A DNA stretch of 64,000 nt, from positions 1 to 64,000 of the forward strand of contig NZ_UAVD01000043.1 of the NCBI RefSeq assembly GCF_900460065.1, read 5' to 3'. A model generated the notes under the pieces. That model was not told where the DNA came from. It did no database searches and worked only from the letters and a program-made list of their open reading frames with translations. A program made the translations under genes and the position numbers. The stretch is from Streptomyces griseus (GTDB taxonomy: Bacteria > Actinomycetota > Actinomycetes > Streptomycetales > Streptomycetaceae). This document shows positions 33,707 to 43,434 of the stretch, in pieces (the first letter of the stretch is position 1; the number at the start of each line of letters is the position of its first letter).

Positions 33707-34986
33707 TGCGCACCTCCAGCACCCGCACGGTCCGCCGACGGCTGGCCGGAGTCACCTTCCTGGTGGTGCCCGCCGTCCTGGTGTGGGTCTCGGTCTCCGT
33801 GTACGAGAAGGACTTCACCGACGACGCCACCGTCACGGTCCGCACCGGAGCGGTCGGCAACGAGATGCACGACAACGCCGACGTGAAGCTGCGCGGCGTC
33901 GTCATCGGACAGGTCCGCTCCATCGCCACCGACGGCGACGGAGCCCGCCTCACGCTGGCCATCGACCGGGACAAGCTCGACCAGGTCCCCGCCGACGTCA
34001 CCGCCCAGATGCTGCCCACCACCCTCTTCGGCGCGAGGTTCGTCGCGCTCGTCCCGCCCCGCATCCCCACGGGCACCACCCTGCGGGCCGGGGCCGTCAT
34101 CCCGCAGGACCGCTCCAGCAACGCCATCGAGCTGGAACAGGTCCTGGACAACCTCCTGCCGCTGCTGACCGCCGTGAAGCCCGAGAAGCTCTCCGCCACC
34201 CTCAACGCCGTCTCCCAGGCGCTGGCAGGACGCGGTGAACGCCTCGGCGAGACGCTGACCACGCTGGACGGCCACCTGAAGAAGTTCAACCCCCAACTTC
34301 CCACCCTCAACGCCGACATCAAGGAACTCGTCAAGGTGAGCACGCTGTACGCGGACGCCGCGCCGGACGTCCTCGACGCGCTGACCGACGCCACGGTCAC
34401 CAGCTCCACCCTCGCCGACCAGGAAGCGCGGCTCGCCGGGCTCTACGGCACCACCACGGCCGCCGCGCAGGACGTCACCTCCTTCCTGCGGGAGAACAAG
34501 GACAACCTCATCCGGCTCTCCGCCGCCGGCCGCCCCTCCCTCGAACTCCTCGCCCAATACTCCGATGCGTTCCCGTGCACCCTGCGCACCATGGCCGGCT
34601 TCGTACCCGCCATGGACAAGGCGCTGGGCAAGGGAACCGACCAACCGGGGCTGCACGTGTCGGTCACATCCGTTCCCTCCAAGGGCAGATACGTCCCCGG
34701 CAAGGACACCCCGGTCTACAGCGCGCGCGGCGGACCCGCCTGCTACTCGGTGCCGTACGTCGGCAAGCACGCCCCGACCGCCGACACCCGCCGGGCCACC
34801 GACGTCACCGCGCCCCCGGGCGACGGCGCCGACGGCGGGCTCGGGCTGCCCAACTCGCCGCAGGAGTCCCGGCTCGTCAACGAACTGGTCGCGCCCTCGC
34901 TGAAGGCCCGGCCCGGAGACCTCGCCGACTGGAGCAGCGTGCTCATCGGCCCGGCCTTCCGCGGTGCGGAGGTGAAGCTCAAGTGA
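33706..34986 (+). CDS. mceA: MCE-family substrate-binding protein, first of six (MceA position)
   Basis: 426 residues. One N-terminal membrane anchor (about 12-30) precedes the MCE domain (about 38-118: VKLRGVVIGQVRSIATDGDG, FGARFVALVPP) and a long helical region that in mycobacterial Mce complexes forms a periplasm-spanning tube. C-terminal Cys pair (FPCTLRT, PACYSV). Lipid binding is inferred from the family. ATG shared with the yrbEB stop. Confidence 0.92.
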   Translation: MRTSSTRTVRRRLAGVTFLVVPAVLVWVSVSVYEKDFTDDATVTVRTGAVGNEMHDNADVKLRGVVIGQVRSIATDGDGARLTLAIDRDKLDQVPADVTAQMLPTTLFGARFVALVPPRIPTGTTLRAGAVIPQDRSSNAIELEQVLDNLLPLLTAVKPEKLSATLNAVSQALAGRGERLGETLTTLDGHLKKFNPQLPTLNADIKELVKVSTLYADAAPDVLDALTDATVTSSTLADQEARLAGLYGTTTAAAQDVTSFLRENKDNLIRLSAAGRPSLELLAQYSDAFPCTLRTMAGFVPAMDKALGKGTDQPGLHVSVTSVPSKGRYVPGKDTPVYSARGGPACYSVPYVGKHAPTADTRRATDVTAPPGDGADGGLGLPNSPQESRLVNELVAPSLKARPGDLADWSSVLIGPAFRGAEVKLK

Positions 34987-36014
34987 AACGCCGCTCACTG
35001 GCGGGACCGGTCACCAAGTCCCTCGTCTTCATCGTCGTCACCGTGCTGGCCACCACCGTGCTCGGGCTGTCCATCGCCAACACGGGCGTCGGCGACACCA
35101 CCACGTACAAGGCCCGCTTCACCGACGCCACCGGCCTCATCCCCGGCGACAGCGTCCGGATCGCCGGGGTCAAGGTCGGCCAGGTCGAATCCGTGAAGGT
35201 CGCCGACCGGCGGGTCGCCGAGGTCGCCTTCGCCGTACGCAAGGGGCGCAGCCTCCCCGCCTCGGTGACGGCGTCCATCAAGTACCTCAACATGGTCGGT
35301 CAGCGGTACGTCGACCTCGACCGGGGCCCCGGACCCGTCGGCCGGGCCTTCGCGCCCGGCGACACCATCCCGCTCTCCCGCACCACCCCGGCACTCGACC
35401 TCACCGAGCTGTTCAACGGCTTCCAGCCCCTCTTCGAAGGGTTGTCGCCGCCCGACGTCAACCAGCTCGCCGGCTCCATCGTCCAGGTCCTCCAGGGCGA
35501 GGGCGGCACCGTCGACAGCATCCTGCGACACGTCGGCTCGCTCACCACCACCGTCGCCGCGAAGGACAAGGTGATCGGCGAGGTGATCAAGAACCTCAAC
35601 ACGGTCCTCAAGACGGTCAACGACCGGGAGGCCGGCTTCGACGACCTCGTCGTCACCCTGCAGAAGCTCGTCACCGGCTTCTCCGGCGACCGCGAACCGC
35701 TCGGCGAGGCCATCACCGCGATGGGCGCGCTCACCACCGTCACCGCCGACCTCTTCCAGGACGGCAGGAAGCCGCTCAAGGACGACATCCGTCAACTCGG
35801 ACGACTCAGCGGTCAGTTGGAGAAGGGCACCCCGCAGATCGAGAACTTCCTCCAGAAGACCCCGGCCAAGATGTCGGCCATCAGCCGGCTGACGTCGTAC
35901 GGATCGTGGCTCAACCTCTACCTCTGCGAAGCGAAGGTCAGCGGCGTCACCCACGACGACGGCAGCAAGCCGCCCACCGGCATCGCGATCACCCAACCGA
36001 GGTGCCTGGCATGA
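34983..36014 (+). CDS. mceB: MCE-family protein, second (MceB position)
   Basis: 343 residues. Membrane anchor about 11-31, MCE domain about 38-115 (TGLIPGDSVRIAGVKVGQV, LNMVGQRYVDLDRG), then a helical region and a Cys-containing end (NLYLCEAKV, PRCLA). GTG start inside the mceA stop; the frame is open far upstream but only this start gives the anchor. Confidence 0.92.
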   Translation: MKRRSLAGPVTKSLVFIVVTVLATTVLGLSIANTGVGDTTTYKARFTDATGLIPGDSVRIAGVKVGQVESVKVADRRVAEVAFAVRKGRSLPASVTASIKYLNMVGQRYVDLDRGPGPVGRAFAPGDTIPLSRTTPALDLTELFNGFQPLFEGLSPPDVNQLAGSIVQVLQGEGGTVDSILRHVGSLTTTVAAKDKVIGEVIKNLNTVLKTVNDREAGFDDLVVTLQKLVTGFSGDREPLGEAITAMGALTTVTADLFQDGRKPLKDDIRQLGRLSGQLEKGTPQIENFLQKTPAKMSAISRLTSYGSWLNLYLCEAKVSGVTHDDGSKPPTGIAITQPRCLA

Positions 36015-37030
36015 GAATGACCCCCATCCGGGAACGCAACCCGGTCGCCGTCGCCGTCGTCGGACTCCTCGTCCTGACCCTGCTCGGGCTCGCCGCCTGG
36101 CGCGCCGACTCCCTGCCCTTCGTCGGGGGCGGCACCTCCTACAGCGCCGACTTCACGGAATCCGCCGGACTCACCGACGGCGACGAGGTGAGGATCGCCG
36201 GAGTGAAGGTCGGCGAGGTCACCGGCGTCTCTCTCGACGGCGCGAAGGTCCGCGTCGACTTCCGGGTCGAGAACGCCTGGATCGGCGACTCCTCCACCGT
36301 CGGCATCGCCGTCAAGACCCTGCTCGGCGAGAAGTACCTCGCCGTCGACCCCCTCGGCGACGCCCCGCAGGACCCCGGCTCCCGCATCACCGCGAGCCGC
36401 ACCACCTCCCCGTACGACGTCACCCAGGCGTTCAACGGCCTCGGCGAGACCATCGGGGAGATCGACACCGCGCAGCTCGCCAAGAGCTTCGAGGCGATCT
36501 CCACCACCTTCAAGGACTCCCCGCCGCACGTCCGCAGCGCCGCGGACGGGCTCTCCGCCCTCTCCCGTACGGTCTCCGAACGCGACGCCCAACTCGCCAC
36601 GCTGCTCCGCGACAGCAAGAAGCTCACCAAGACCCTCGCCGGGAAGAACAGCAGCTTCGAGACGCTCCTGAAGGACGGGAACCTGCTGCTCGGCGAGATC
36701 CGGGCCCGCCGCGACTCCATCCACCTGCTGCTCACCGGCACCCGTGACCTCGGCACCCAGCTCACCGGACTCGTCCGGGACAACGACAAGCAGCTCGGGC
36801 CGACCCTGGCGTCCCTCGGCCGGGTCACCGCCGTCCTGGTCAAGAACCGCAAGAGCCTCGACAAGGTCCTCGCCATGACCGGCTCCTACAGCAGGCTCGT
36901 CGGCAACACCCTCGGCAACGGGCGCTGGTTCGACAACTACGTCTGCGGGGTCGTGCCCAAGAACTACCTCCCCGCCGGCACACCCCCGGCGACCGGCTGC
37001 ATGCCACCCCGGCAGCAAGGGGGCCGCTGA
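36011..37030 (+). CDS. mceC: MCE-family protein, third (MceC position)
   Basis: 339 residues. Anchor about 10-29, MCE domain about 40-115 (AGLTDGDEVRIAGVKVGEV, LLGEKYLAVDPLG), helical region 140-300, C-terminal Cys pair (NYVCGVV, ATGCMP). ATG overlaps the mceB stop by 4 bp. Confidence 0.92.
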   Translation: MRMTPIRERNPVAVAVVGLLVLTLLGLAAWRADSLPFVGGGTSYSADFTESAGLTDGDEVRIAGVKVGEVTGVSLDGAKVRVDFRVENAWIGDSSTVGIAVKTLLGEKYLAVDPLGDAPQDPGSRITASRTTSPYDVTQAFNGLGETIGEIDTAQLAKSFEAISTTFKDSPPHVRSAADGLSALSRTVSERDAQLATLLRDSKKLTKTLAGKNSSFETLLKDGNLLLGEIRARRDSIHLLLTGTRDLGTQLTGLVRDNDKQLGPTLASLGRVTAVLVKNRKSLDKVLAMTGSYSRLVGNTLGNGRWFDNYVCGVVPKNYLPAGTPPATGCMPPRQQGGR

Positions 37031-37031
37031 C

Positions 37032-38174
37032 ATGAGACGCACCCGCATCACCGGCATCACCGCCGGACTCGCCCTCGTGGCCGTCGCCGCGGCCACCGGG
37101 GTGAGTGCCCTGGAAGAGGACGGGAAGACCACCGTCACCGCCTACTTCGAACGCGCCACCGGCGTCTACGCCGGATCCGACCTGCGGATCCTCGGCGTCA
37201 AGGTCGGCACCGTCGCCTCCGTCGAGCCCCGGGGCGAGGAGGTGAAGGTCGTGCTGCGCCTCGACCGCGGCATCGACGTCCCCCGGGACGCCCACGCCGT
37301 CGTCGTCGCCCCCAGCCTCGTCGCCGACCGCTACGTCCAACTCGCCCCCGCCTACGACGGCGGCCCCCGGCTCGCCGCCGGCGCCGTCCTGCCCGCCGCC
37401 CGCAACGCCACCCCCGTCGAGGTCGACGAGCTGTACGCCTCCATCACCGAACTCTCCACCGCCCTCGGCCCCGACGGCGCCAACGCCGACGGGGCGCTCG
37501 CCCGGCTCCTGGACACCGGGGCGAAGAACCTCGACGGCAACGGCAAGGCCATCGGCGACTCCATCGAGCAGTTCGGCAAGGCCACCAAGACGCTCGACGA
37601 GTCCAGCGGCGACCTCTTCGACACCCTGGCCCACCTCCAGTCCTTCACCACCATGCTCAAGGAGAACGACGGCGACGTCCGCAGCGCCGAGCAGCAGCTG
37701 AACACGGTCACCACCTTCCTCGCCGACGACAAGAAGAACCTCAGCGCCGCCCTCAAGGAACTCGGCACCGCCCTCGGCCAGGTCAAGGCCTTCATCGCCA
37801 AGAACCGCGGCGCGCTCAAGAAGAACGTCGAGGCCCTGGTGCCCGTCACCCAGGCGCTCGTCGACCAGCGCGCCTCGCTCGCCGAGGCGATGGACACCCT
37901 CCCGCTCGCCGCCGGCAACGTCCTCAACGCCTACGACCCCGCCAACCGCACCCTCAACGGGCGCACCAACCTCAACGAACTGTCCATGGGGGGACCCCTC
38001 GTCGATCCCGGGGCCGCCTCCGCCGCCGGCCGGCTCACCGGCCTCGCCCCCGTCGACGCGACCCGCCGCAAGGCCCTGCCCGCCCTGCCGCTCCCGGAGG
38101 TCGGCACGGTCTACGGCACCCCCGAGAAACAACCGGGACAACAGCCCGGCAAGCAGAAGGGGGCGCGACGATGA
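37032..38174 (+). CDS. mceD: MCE-family protein, fourth (MceD position)
   Basis: 380 residues. Short anchor about 7-25, MCE domain about 32-110 (GVYAGSDLRILGVKVGTVAS, SLVADRYVQLAPA), long coiled-coil-like helical part to about 310, Gln/Lys-rich end. One base separates it from mceC. Confidence 0.92.
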   Translation: MRRTRITGITAGLALVAVAAATGVSALEEDGKTTVTAYFERATGVYAGSDLRILGVKVGTVASVEPRGEEVKVVLRLDRGIDVPRDAHAVVVAPSLVADRYVQLAPAYDGGPRLAAGAVLPAARNATPVEVDELYASITELSTALGPDGANADGALARLLDTGAKNLDGNGKAIGDSIEQFGKATKTLDESSGDLFDTLAHLQSFTTMLKENDGDVRSAEQQLNTVTTFLADDKKNLSAALKELGTALGQVKAFIAKNRGALKKNVEALVPVTQALVDQRASLAEAMDTLPLAAGNVLNAYDPANRTLNGRTNLNELSMGGPLVDPGAASAAGRLTGLAPVDATRRKALPALPLPEVGTVYGTPEKQPGQQPGKQKGARR

Positions 38175-39421
38175 ACGACGACGACCGGCGCAGACCCGTC
38201 GTACGGGCCGCCGTCGGAGCCGTGGCCCTCCTCGCCACCGGCGCGCTGATCGCCCTGGTCGTGGTCCGCCCCGAGAGCCCCTCCTTCACCGGCATCGAAC
38301 AGATCCCGCTGCCCGGCGGCGCGGACCTCGGCGACCGGCCGTACGAGGTCACCGCCGAGTTCGGCGACGTCCTCAGCCTCGCGCCGCAGTCCTCGGTCAA
38401 GGTCAACGACGTCGCCGTGGGACGCGTCACGAGGATCGCGCTGGCCCCGGACGGCTGGCGGGCCCGGGTCACCATGCGGGTCAACGGGAAGATCAAGCTC
38501 CCCGCCAACTCCTACGCCCGCCTCGAACAGTCCAGCCTGCTCGGCGAGAAGTACATCCAGCTCGCCCCGCCCCCCGAGGGAACCGCACGCGGGTCGCTGG
38601 CCTCCGGCGGCCGCATCCCGCACTCCCGCACCAACCGGAACCCGGAGGTGGAAGAGGTCTTCGGGGCGCTGTCCCTGCTGCTCAACGGGGGTGGCGTCAA
38701 CCAGCTCAAGACCATCACCACCGAACTCAACAAGGCGCTCGCCGGGCAGGAACCGCAGATCCGCTCCCTGCTCAACCGGGTCGACACCCTCGTGACCAAC
38801 CTGGACGAGAACAAGGGCGACATCACCAGGGCCCTGGACGGCGTCAACCGCCTCGCCGCCACCCTCGCCACCCGGAAACAGGACGTCGGCACGGTCCTCA
38901 CCGGGCTCAGCCCCGGACTCAAGGTCCTGGAGAAGCAGCGCGGTTCACTGCTGACCATGCTGCGCTCCCTCGACACCCTCTCCACCGTGGCCGTCGACAC
39001 GATCAACCGGAGCAAAGCCGACATGATCGCCGACCTCAAGGCGCTCGCCCCGACCCTCAAGGCGCTCGCCGACTCCGGCCAGGACCTTCCCGACTCCCTC
39101 CAGGTGCTGCTGACCTACCCCTTCACGGACGAGGTGCTGCGCGGTGTGAAGGGCGACTACCTCAACGTCTACCTGGACGTGACGGCCGTGCCCGGTACGC
39201 AGATCATCCCGGCGCTCACCCCGGATCCCCCCGGAATCCCGCCGCTGCCCCCGGCCGAGGGCGAGGGCGCGGCGGCCCGGGGCGCGCTGCCCCTGCCGCT
39301 CCCCGTCGTGTCGGGAACACCGAGGACCGGCGCGTCCGGAACGCCGGAGCCCGGCTCCTCCGGATCCTTCGAACCGGCCGGGCCCGGGGCCTCGAACCCC
39401 GCGAAGGGGGCGACCCCGTGA
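38171..39421 (+). CDS. mceE: MCE-family protein, fifth (MceE position), without lipobox
   Basis: 416 residues. Anchor about 12-31 (AAVGAVALLATGALIALVVV), MCE domain about 55-130 (SSVKVNDVAVGRVTRIAL, SSLLGEKYIQLAP), helices to about 320, and a Pro/Gly/Ser-rich C-terminus. In mycobacteria the fifth Mce protein is usually a lipoprotein; here the anchor has no Cys, so it should stay as a transmembrane anchor. 4-bp overlaps on both sides. Confidence 0.9.
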   Translation: MNDDDRRRPVVRAAVGAVALLATGALIALVVVRPESPSFTGIEQIPLPGGADLGDRPYEVTAEFGDVLSLAPQSSVKVNDVAVGRVTRIALAPDGWRARVTMRVNGKIKLPANSYARLEQSSLLGEKYIQLAPPPEGTARGSLASGGRIPHSRTNRNPEVEEVFGALSLLLNGGGVNQLKTITTELNKALAGQEPQIRSLLNRVDTLVTNLDENKGDITRALDGVNRLAATLATRKQDVGTVLTGLSPGLKVLEKQRGSLLTMLRSLDTLSTVAVDTINRSKADMIADLKALAPTLKALADSGQDLPDSLQVLLTYPFTDEVLRGVKGDYLNVYLDVTAVPGTQIIPALTPDPPGIPPLPPAEGEGAAARGALPLPLPVVSGTPRTGASGTPEPGSSGSFEPAGPGASNPAKGATP

Positions 39422-40653
39422 TCACCCTCGCCATCCGGCTGAAGAACCTCGCCTTCCTCGTCATCGCCGCGCTGGCCCTCGGCTACCTCGGGGTGCGGTA
39501 CGCCGATCTCGGCCACTACGTCGGACTGCGCAGCTACTACACCGTCACGGTCCAACTCCCGCAGACGGGCGGTCTGTACACCCACTCCAACGTCTCCTAC
39601 CGGGGCGTCTCCGTGGGCCGCGTCGGCCCCATCGAGCTGACCGAGAACGGTGTCGAGGCCCAGTTGAGGATCGAGAAGGACGCGCCGCCGATCCCGGACA
39701 GCCTCACCGCCGTCGTCGCGAACCTGTCGGCGGTCGGCGAGCAGTACGTCGATCTGCGGCCCACCCGCGAGGAAGGGCCCTTCCTGGGCAACGGCTCCGT
39801 CATCGACGAGGCCGACACCACCATCCCCGCGCCCCCCACCTCCGTCCTCACCAGCGTCGACGACCTGGCGAGCTCCGTCGACCTGGAGAGCCTGCGCACC
39901 GTCGTCGAGGAGTTCGGGGCCGCCTTCGAGGGGCGCGGCGACGACCTCCAGGTCCTGCTGGACACCAGCGGCGACTTCATCGAGGCCGCCGATCGGTCCC
40001 TGCCGGTCACCACCCGGCTGATGACCGACGGCGAGCGCGTCCTGCGCACCCAGGCCGAACAGGGCCGGGCGCTCAAGGGATTCGCCTCGGGGGCCAAGGA
40101 ACTGGCCGCCGAGCTGAAGGGATCCGACGCGGACCTGCGCCGGCTCATCGCGACCACCCCGGACGCCGCCGTCCAGATCAGCGGCCTGCTGCGCGACCTC
40201 GACCCCGCCTTCGGCGTCGTCGTCGCCAACCTGCTCACCACCTCGGAGGTCGCCGTCACCCGCCAACGAGGCCTGGAGGAGCTCCTCGTGAAGCTGCCCG
40301 CCGTGGCCGCCGCCGGGGCGAGCGCCGTCGACGACGACGGCGCCCGGTTCGGGATGTCCGTCACCTTCTTCGAGCCGCTGCCCTGCACCGCCGGCTACGG
40401 CGGCACGGTCTACCGCAACGGACTCGACACCTCGGACGGGCCCGCCGTGAACACCGCCGCCCGCTGCACGTCCTCACCCGGCACCGGCGTCAACGTCCGG
40501 GGCAGCGCCAACGCCCCCCAGGGCGGACCGGTGCCGAAACCGGCGGTTCCGGGCTCGATGAAGCTGCCCGGAACGGCGAAGGGCGGGTCCGCGACCGCAC
40601 AGCCGCCGGCCGGGGGCATGGCCGGACTGCTGGGTCTGGGAGACGGCTCGTGA
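39418..40653 (+). CDS. mceF: MCE-family protein, sixth (MceF position)
   Basis: 411 residues. Anchor about 9-27, MCE domain about 38-115 (GGLYTHSNVSYRGVSVGRVG, LSAVGEQYVDLRP), helical region, then a Pro/Gly-rich tail with Cys (LPCTAGY, ARCTSS). GTG start overlapping the mceE stop. Confidence 0.92.
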   Translation: MITLAIRLKNLAFLVIAALALGYLGVRYADLGHYVGLRSYYTVTVQLPQTGGLYTHSNVSYRGVSVGRVGPIELTENGVEAQLRIEKDAPPIPDSLTAVVANLSAVGEQYVDLRPTREEGPFLGNGSVIDEADTTIPAPPTSVLTSVDDLASSVDLESLRTVVEEFGAAFEGRGDDLQVLLDTSGDFIEAADRSLPVTTRLMTDGERVLRTQAEQGRALKGFASGAKELAAELKGSDADLRRLIATTPDAAVQISGLLRDLDPAFGVVVANLLTTSEVAVTRQRGLEELLVKLPAVAAAGASAVDDDGARFGMSVTFFEPLPCTAGYGGTVYRNGLDTSDGPAVNTAARCTSSPGTGVNVRGSANAPQGGPVPKPAVPGSMKLPGTAKGGSATAQPPAGGMAGLLGLGDGS

Positions 40654-41171
40654 GCCCCCGCGCCGGACGTCGGGCCGGCTGGGCCGTCCTGCTCGTCGCC
40701 GCCCTGCTCTGCGGACTGGGGGCCTGGTCGTACGGCCAGGCGCGCGGCGACCGCTCCCTGTCCTACGCGAAGGCCCGCGACACGGCCCTGGCCGAGGGCA
40801 GACGGCATCTGGCGACGCTGAACAGCCTGGACGGCGGGGACGCGAAGCGGGTCGACGACGGGTTGCGCGCCTGGCTCGACTCCTCCACGGGGCCGCTGCA
40901 CGACCAGCTGGAACGGACCCGGAAAGCCGACGCGAAGTCCCTGACGGCCGCGGGCGACACCGCCCGGGGCAAGGTCACCTCGGCGGCGCTGACCGCGCTG
41001 GACGAGCGGACGGGTACGGCGGAGCTGATCGCCACCGTGGACGTCGACGTCACCCCGCGCTCCGGCGCGGCCGGCACCCAGCGCAAGCGGTTCGGAGCGA
41101 CCCTCGCCCGGACGGCCGACGGCTGGAAGGTCAAAGCGCTCACGGCGATCGGAACGGGCGGCGGCCGATGA
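40650..41171 (+). CDS. Mce-associated membrane protein 1
   Basis: 173 residues. One membrane segment (about 10-27, WAVLLVAALLCGLGAWSYG) then an extracytoplasmic NTF2-like part, with the recurrent Mas pattern YAKARDTALAEGRRHLATLN and WKVKALTAI at the end. Such proteins accompany Mce complexes and are thought to stabilise them. GTG start overlapping the mceF stop. Confidence 0.85.
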   Translation: MSPRAGRRAGWAVLLVAALLCGLGAWSYGQARGDRSLSYAKARDTALAEGRRHLATLNSLDGGDAKRVDDGLRAWLDSSTGPLHDQLERTRKADAKSLTAAGDTARGKVTSAALTALDERTGTAELIATVDVDVTPRSGAAGTQRKRFGATLARTADGWKVKALTAIGTGGGR

Positions 41172-41896
41172 GACCGCGAGGAGGAACGGCCACGGTGAAC
41201 AGCACGGGCACGGACACGACGGACACGACGGACGCGGAGGACGTGGCGGCCCCGACGGACACACCGACGGACACCACGGCGGTGACGGCCGCGACGGACG
41301 GAACGGGTCAGGCGGACAACGCGGGCACGGCGGGCACGGCGGACGGAACCGGCCGGACAGGCACGGTGGACGCGGCGGACGCGGTGGACGCGTCCCGTCG
41401 CCGGTGGCCGCGCGTCCTCGGCGCCCTTCTCGCCGTGGCGCTGATCGCCGCGGGCGGCGCCCTGTACGCCGAGGGACGCCAGCTGCGGGACACCCCGGCC
41501 ACGGCGAACCTCGCGCTCACCGACGCCGAGGCGACCGCCCGCGTCACCGGCGACGTCAGCAGCGCGCTCGGGAAGATCTTCTCGTACGGTCCCGGGTCCA
41601 CCGCGGCGACCCGGGCGGCGGCGAAAGAGGTCCTGGCGGGCAAGGCGCTCCAGCAGTACGCGGCGCTGTTCGGCCAGGTGGAACGGCAGTCCGCCGACCA
41701 GAAGCTGACGCTCACCACCGAGGTCGTCCGGGCCGGGGTCACCCGGCTGACCGGCCGCGGCGCCCACCTCCTGGTCTTCCTCGACCAGGTCTACGAGCGG
41801 CGGGGGCGCGCCCCCACCACCGCGTCCGCGCAGCTCACCGTGACCGCGGAACTGCGCGACGGACGCTGGTGGATCGTCGAGATCGGCACCACATGA
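41168..41896 (+). CDS. Mce-associated membrane protein 2
   Basis: 242 residues. The first 75 are a low-complexity Thr/Asp/Ala cytoplasmic tail (TDTTDTTDAEDVAAPTDTPT) from repeated ACGGACAC DNA. A membrane segment (about 80-98) and the Mas domain follow: ANLALTDAEATARVTGDVSS, FSYGPGS and WWIVEIGTT at the end. Overlaps both neighbours by 4 bp. Confidence 0.83.
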   Translation: MRPRGGTATVNSTGTDTTDTTDAEDVAAPTDTPTDTTAVTAATDGTGQADNAGTAGTADGTGRTGTVDAADAVDASRRRWPRVLGALLAVALIAAGGALYAEGRQLRDTPATANLALTDAEATARVTGDVSSALGKIFSYGPGSTAATRAAAKEVLAGKALQQYAALFGQVERQSADQKLTLTTEVVRAGVTRLTGRGAHLLVFLDQVYERRGRAPTTASAQLTVTAELRDGRWWIVEIGTT

Positions 41897-42618
41897 CGGC
41901 GGGCCGGAGGCGAGGGCACACCGGTCCGGTTCGGCAGGCAGCGGAGAGGCAGCACATGGCACGGCAGCGGACGGCAGAGCAGGACCCGGCAGAGCAGGAC
42001 CCGGCGGGGCCGGAAACGGCAGAACGGGAGACGGCAGGGCCGGAAACGGCAGAACGGGAGACGGCGCGGGCGGGCACCGCGCCGGCCGGGACCGTACGGG
42101 CGAGGAGGAGGAACCCGCTGGTCATCGCCGCGCTGGCGCTGGCGGTCTGCGCGGCCGGAGCGGCGGGCTGGGGCGGCTGGCTGCGCTACGAGGCCTCCCA
42201 CGACGACGCGGCGTCCTTCGCGCGGGCGCGGGACGACGCGCTGGCCGCCGGTGAGCAGGCGGTGCAGAACATGAACACCCTGGACCACCGCTCCCTGGAG
42301 AAGGGGCTCGACAGCTGGGAGCAGTCCACCACCGGGGAGCTGCACAGCCAACTCGTCGACGGGCGGGACGCGTTCGCCGATCAGATCGCCGCCGCCAAGA
42401 CGGTGAGCACCGCGAAGGTGCTCTCCGGTGCGGTGACCGAGCTGGACCAACGCGCGGGCCGGGCGGGGGTGATGGTGGCACTGCGGGTCACCGTGACCGC
42501 TCCGAAGGGTGAACCTGCGGTGAAGGAGAGCCGGTTGCTCGGGAGCCTCACCCGGACCGCCGAGGGGTGGAAGCTCAGCGCGCTCGGCCAGGCGCCCGTC
42601 GGCGGCACGGGCGGCTGA
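41893..42618 (+). CDS. Mce-associated membrane protein 3, with pentapeptide-repeat tail
   Basis: 241 residues. The N-terminal tail (about 22-60) is built of five-residue units such as AEQDP and PETAE-RETAG from 15- and 30-bp DNA repeats. A membrane segment (about 74-93) and the Mas domain follow (SFARARDDALAAGEQAVQNM, WKLSALGQAP). The ATG overlaps the previous stop; a later Met in the tail is an alternative start. Confidence 0.8.
   Translation: MTAGRRRGHTGPVRQAAERQHMARQRTAEQDPAEQDPAGPETAERETAGPETAERETARAGTAPAGTVRARRRNPLVIAALALAVCAAGAAGWGGWLRYEASHDDAASFARARDDALAAGEQAVQNMNTLDHRSLEKGLDSWEQSTTGELHSQLVDGRDAFADQIAAAKTVSTAKVLSGAVTELDQRAGRAGVMVALRVTVTAPKGEPAVKESRLLGSLTRTAEGWKLSALGQAPVGGTGG
41972..42065. 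repeat. In-frame tandem repeats in the third Mce-associated gene
   Basis: Two copies of a 15-bp unit (41972-41986, 41987-42001) followed by two copies of a 30-bp unit (from 42007 and 42037) that are identical over 29 bases. Periods are multiples of 15, so copy-number changes keep the frame. Confidence 0.9.
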
Positions 42619-42679
42619 CCCCGGTCGCCGCCCCCCGCCCGCCCCCGTCTGCCCAGCACGCCCCGAGAGGACCCCGCCC

Positions 42680-43408
42680 ATGTCGACGACCCGCCACCTC
42701 GTGAACCGCCGCCGCCGGCTGGCCACCACGCCACCGCGCACCCCGGGGGCCGAGACCGGTCCGGCCTTCGAGCAGGCCACGGCCCCCGCCACCGACGCCG
42801 AACCGCGGTCAGCGGGAGACACCGCGGCCACCGCCGGTCCCGACGCCGCCCCCGACACCCCGGCGGACGCCGCCCCCCGGGCCGGGGCGTCCCGCCCGCG
42901 CGTCGGACTCCCCGCCGTGCTGTGCGCCCTCACCGTTCTCCTCGGGGCCTTCGCCGTCTGGGCGTTCGCCTCGGCCGACACCCTCCGCGAGGAGCCGGCC
43001 CGGCAGAACACCGCGCTCACCGACATCGGCCGGACCAGCGAGGTGAAGGGCCGGATCAGTGAGGCGGTCGGCGCGGTGTTCAGTTACGACTACGCCTCGC
43101 CCGCCCGGTCCGACCGCGCAGCCCGCACCTATCTGACCGGCCGGGCCGTGCGGCAGCACCAGGACATGCTCGCCGACGTACGGGCACAGGCCCCGAAGCA
43201 GAAGCTCGTCCTGACCACCACCGTGACCGAGAGCGGCGTCGAGTTCCTCGACGGGGACCGCGCCCGGCTGCTGATCTTCGCCGACCAGAGCAACACCCGT
43301 ACCGGCAAGGACGAGGAGACGACGTACGCGGCGGCCATGTTCGCCGTGGACGCCGTCCGCCGCGGGGACACCTGGCTGATCGCCGCCATCGACACGTTCA
43401 CCCGCTGA
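42680..43408 (+). CDS. Mce-associated membrane protein 4
   Basis: 242 residues, paralogous in layout to the second Mas protein: Ala/Pro-rich cytoplasmic tail (1-75), membrane segment (about 77-97, AVLCALTVLLGAFAVWAF), then QNTALTDIGRTSEVKGRISE, VFSYDYASPA and WLIAAIDTF. Starts 61 bases after the preceding gene with GAGAGGACC upstream, so probably same transcript. Confidence 0.83.
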   Translation: MSTTRHLVNRRRRLATTPPRTPGAETGPAFEQATAPATDAEPRSAGDTAATAGPDAAPDTPADAAPRAGASRPRVGLPAVLCALTVLLGAFAVWAFASADTLREEPARQNTALTDIGRTSEVKGRISEAVGAVFSYDYASPARSDRAARTYLTGRAVRQHQDMLADVRAQAPKQKLVLTTTVTESGVEFLDGDRARLLIFADQSNTRTGKDEETTYAAAMFAVDAVRRGDTWLIAAIDTFTR

Positions 43409-43434
43409 GCCCCGGAGAGGGGAGAGGAGTCCAG

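Noticed and set aside
41404..41892. Extended N-terminus of the third Mce-associated protein
   Set aside because: It overlaps the second Mas gene in another frame; the ATG at the stop of that gene gives the normal coupled layout.
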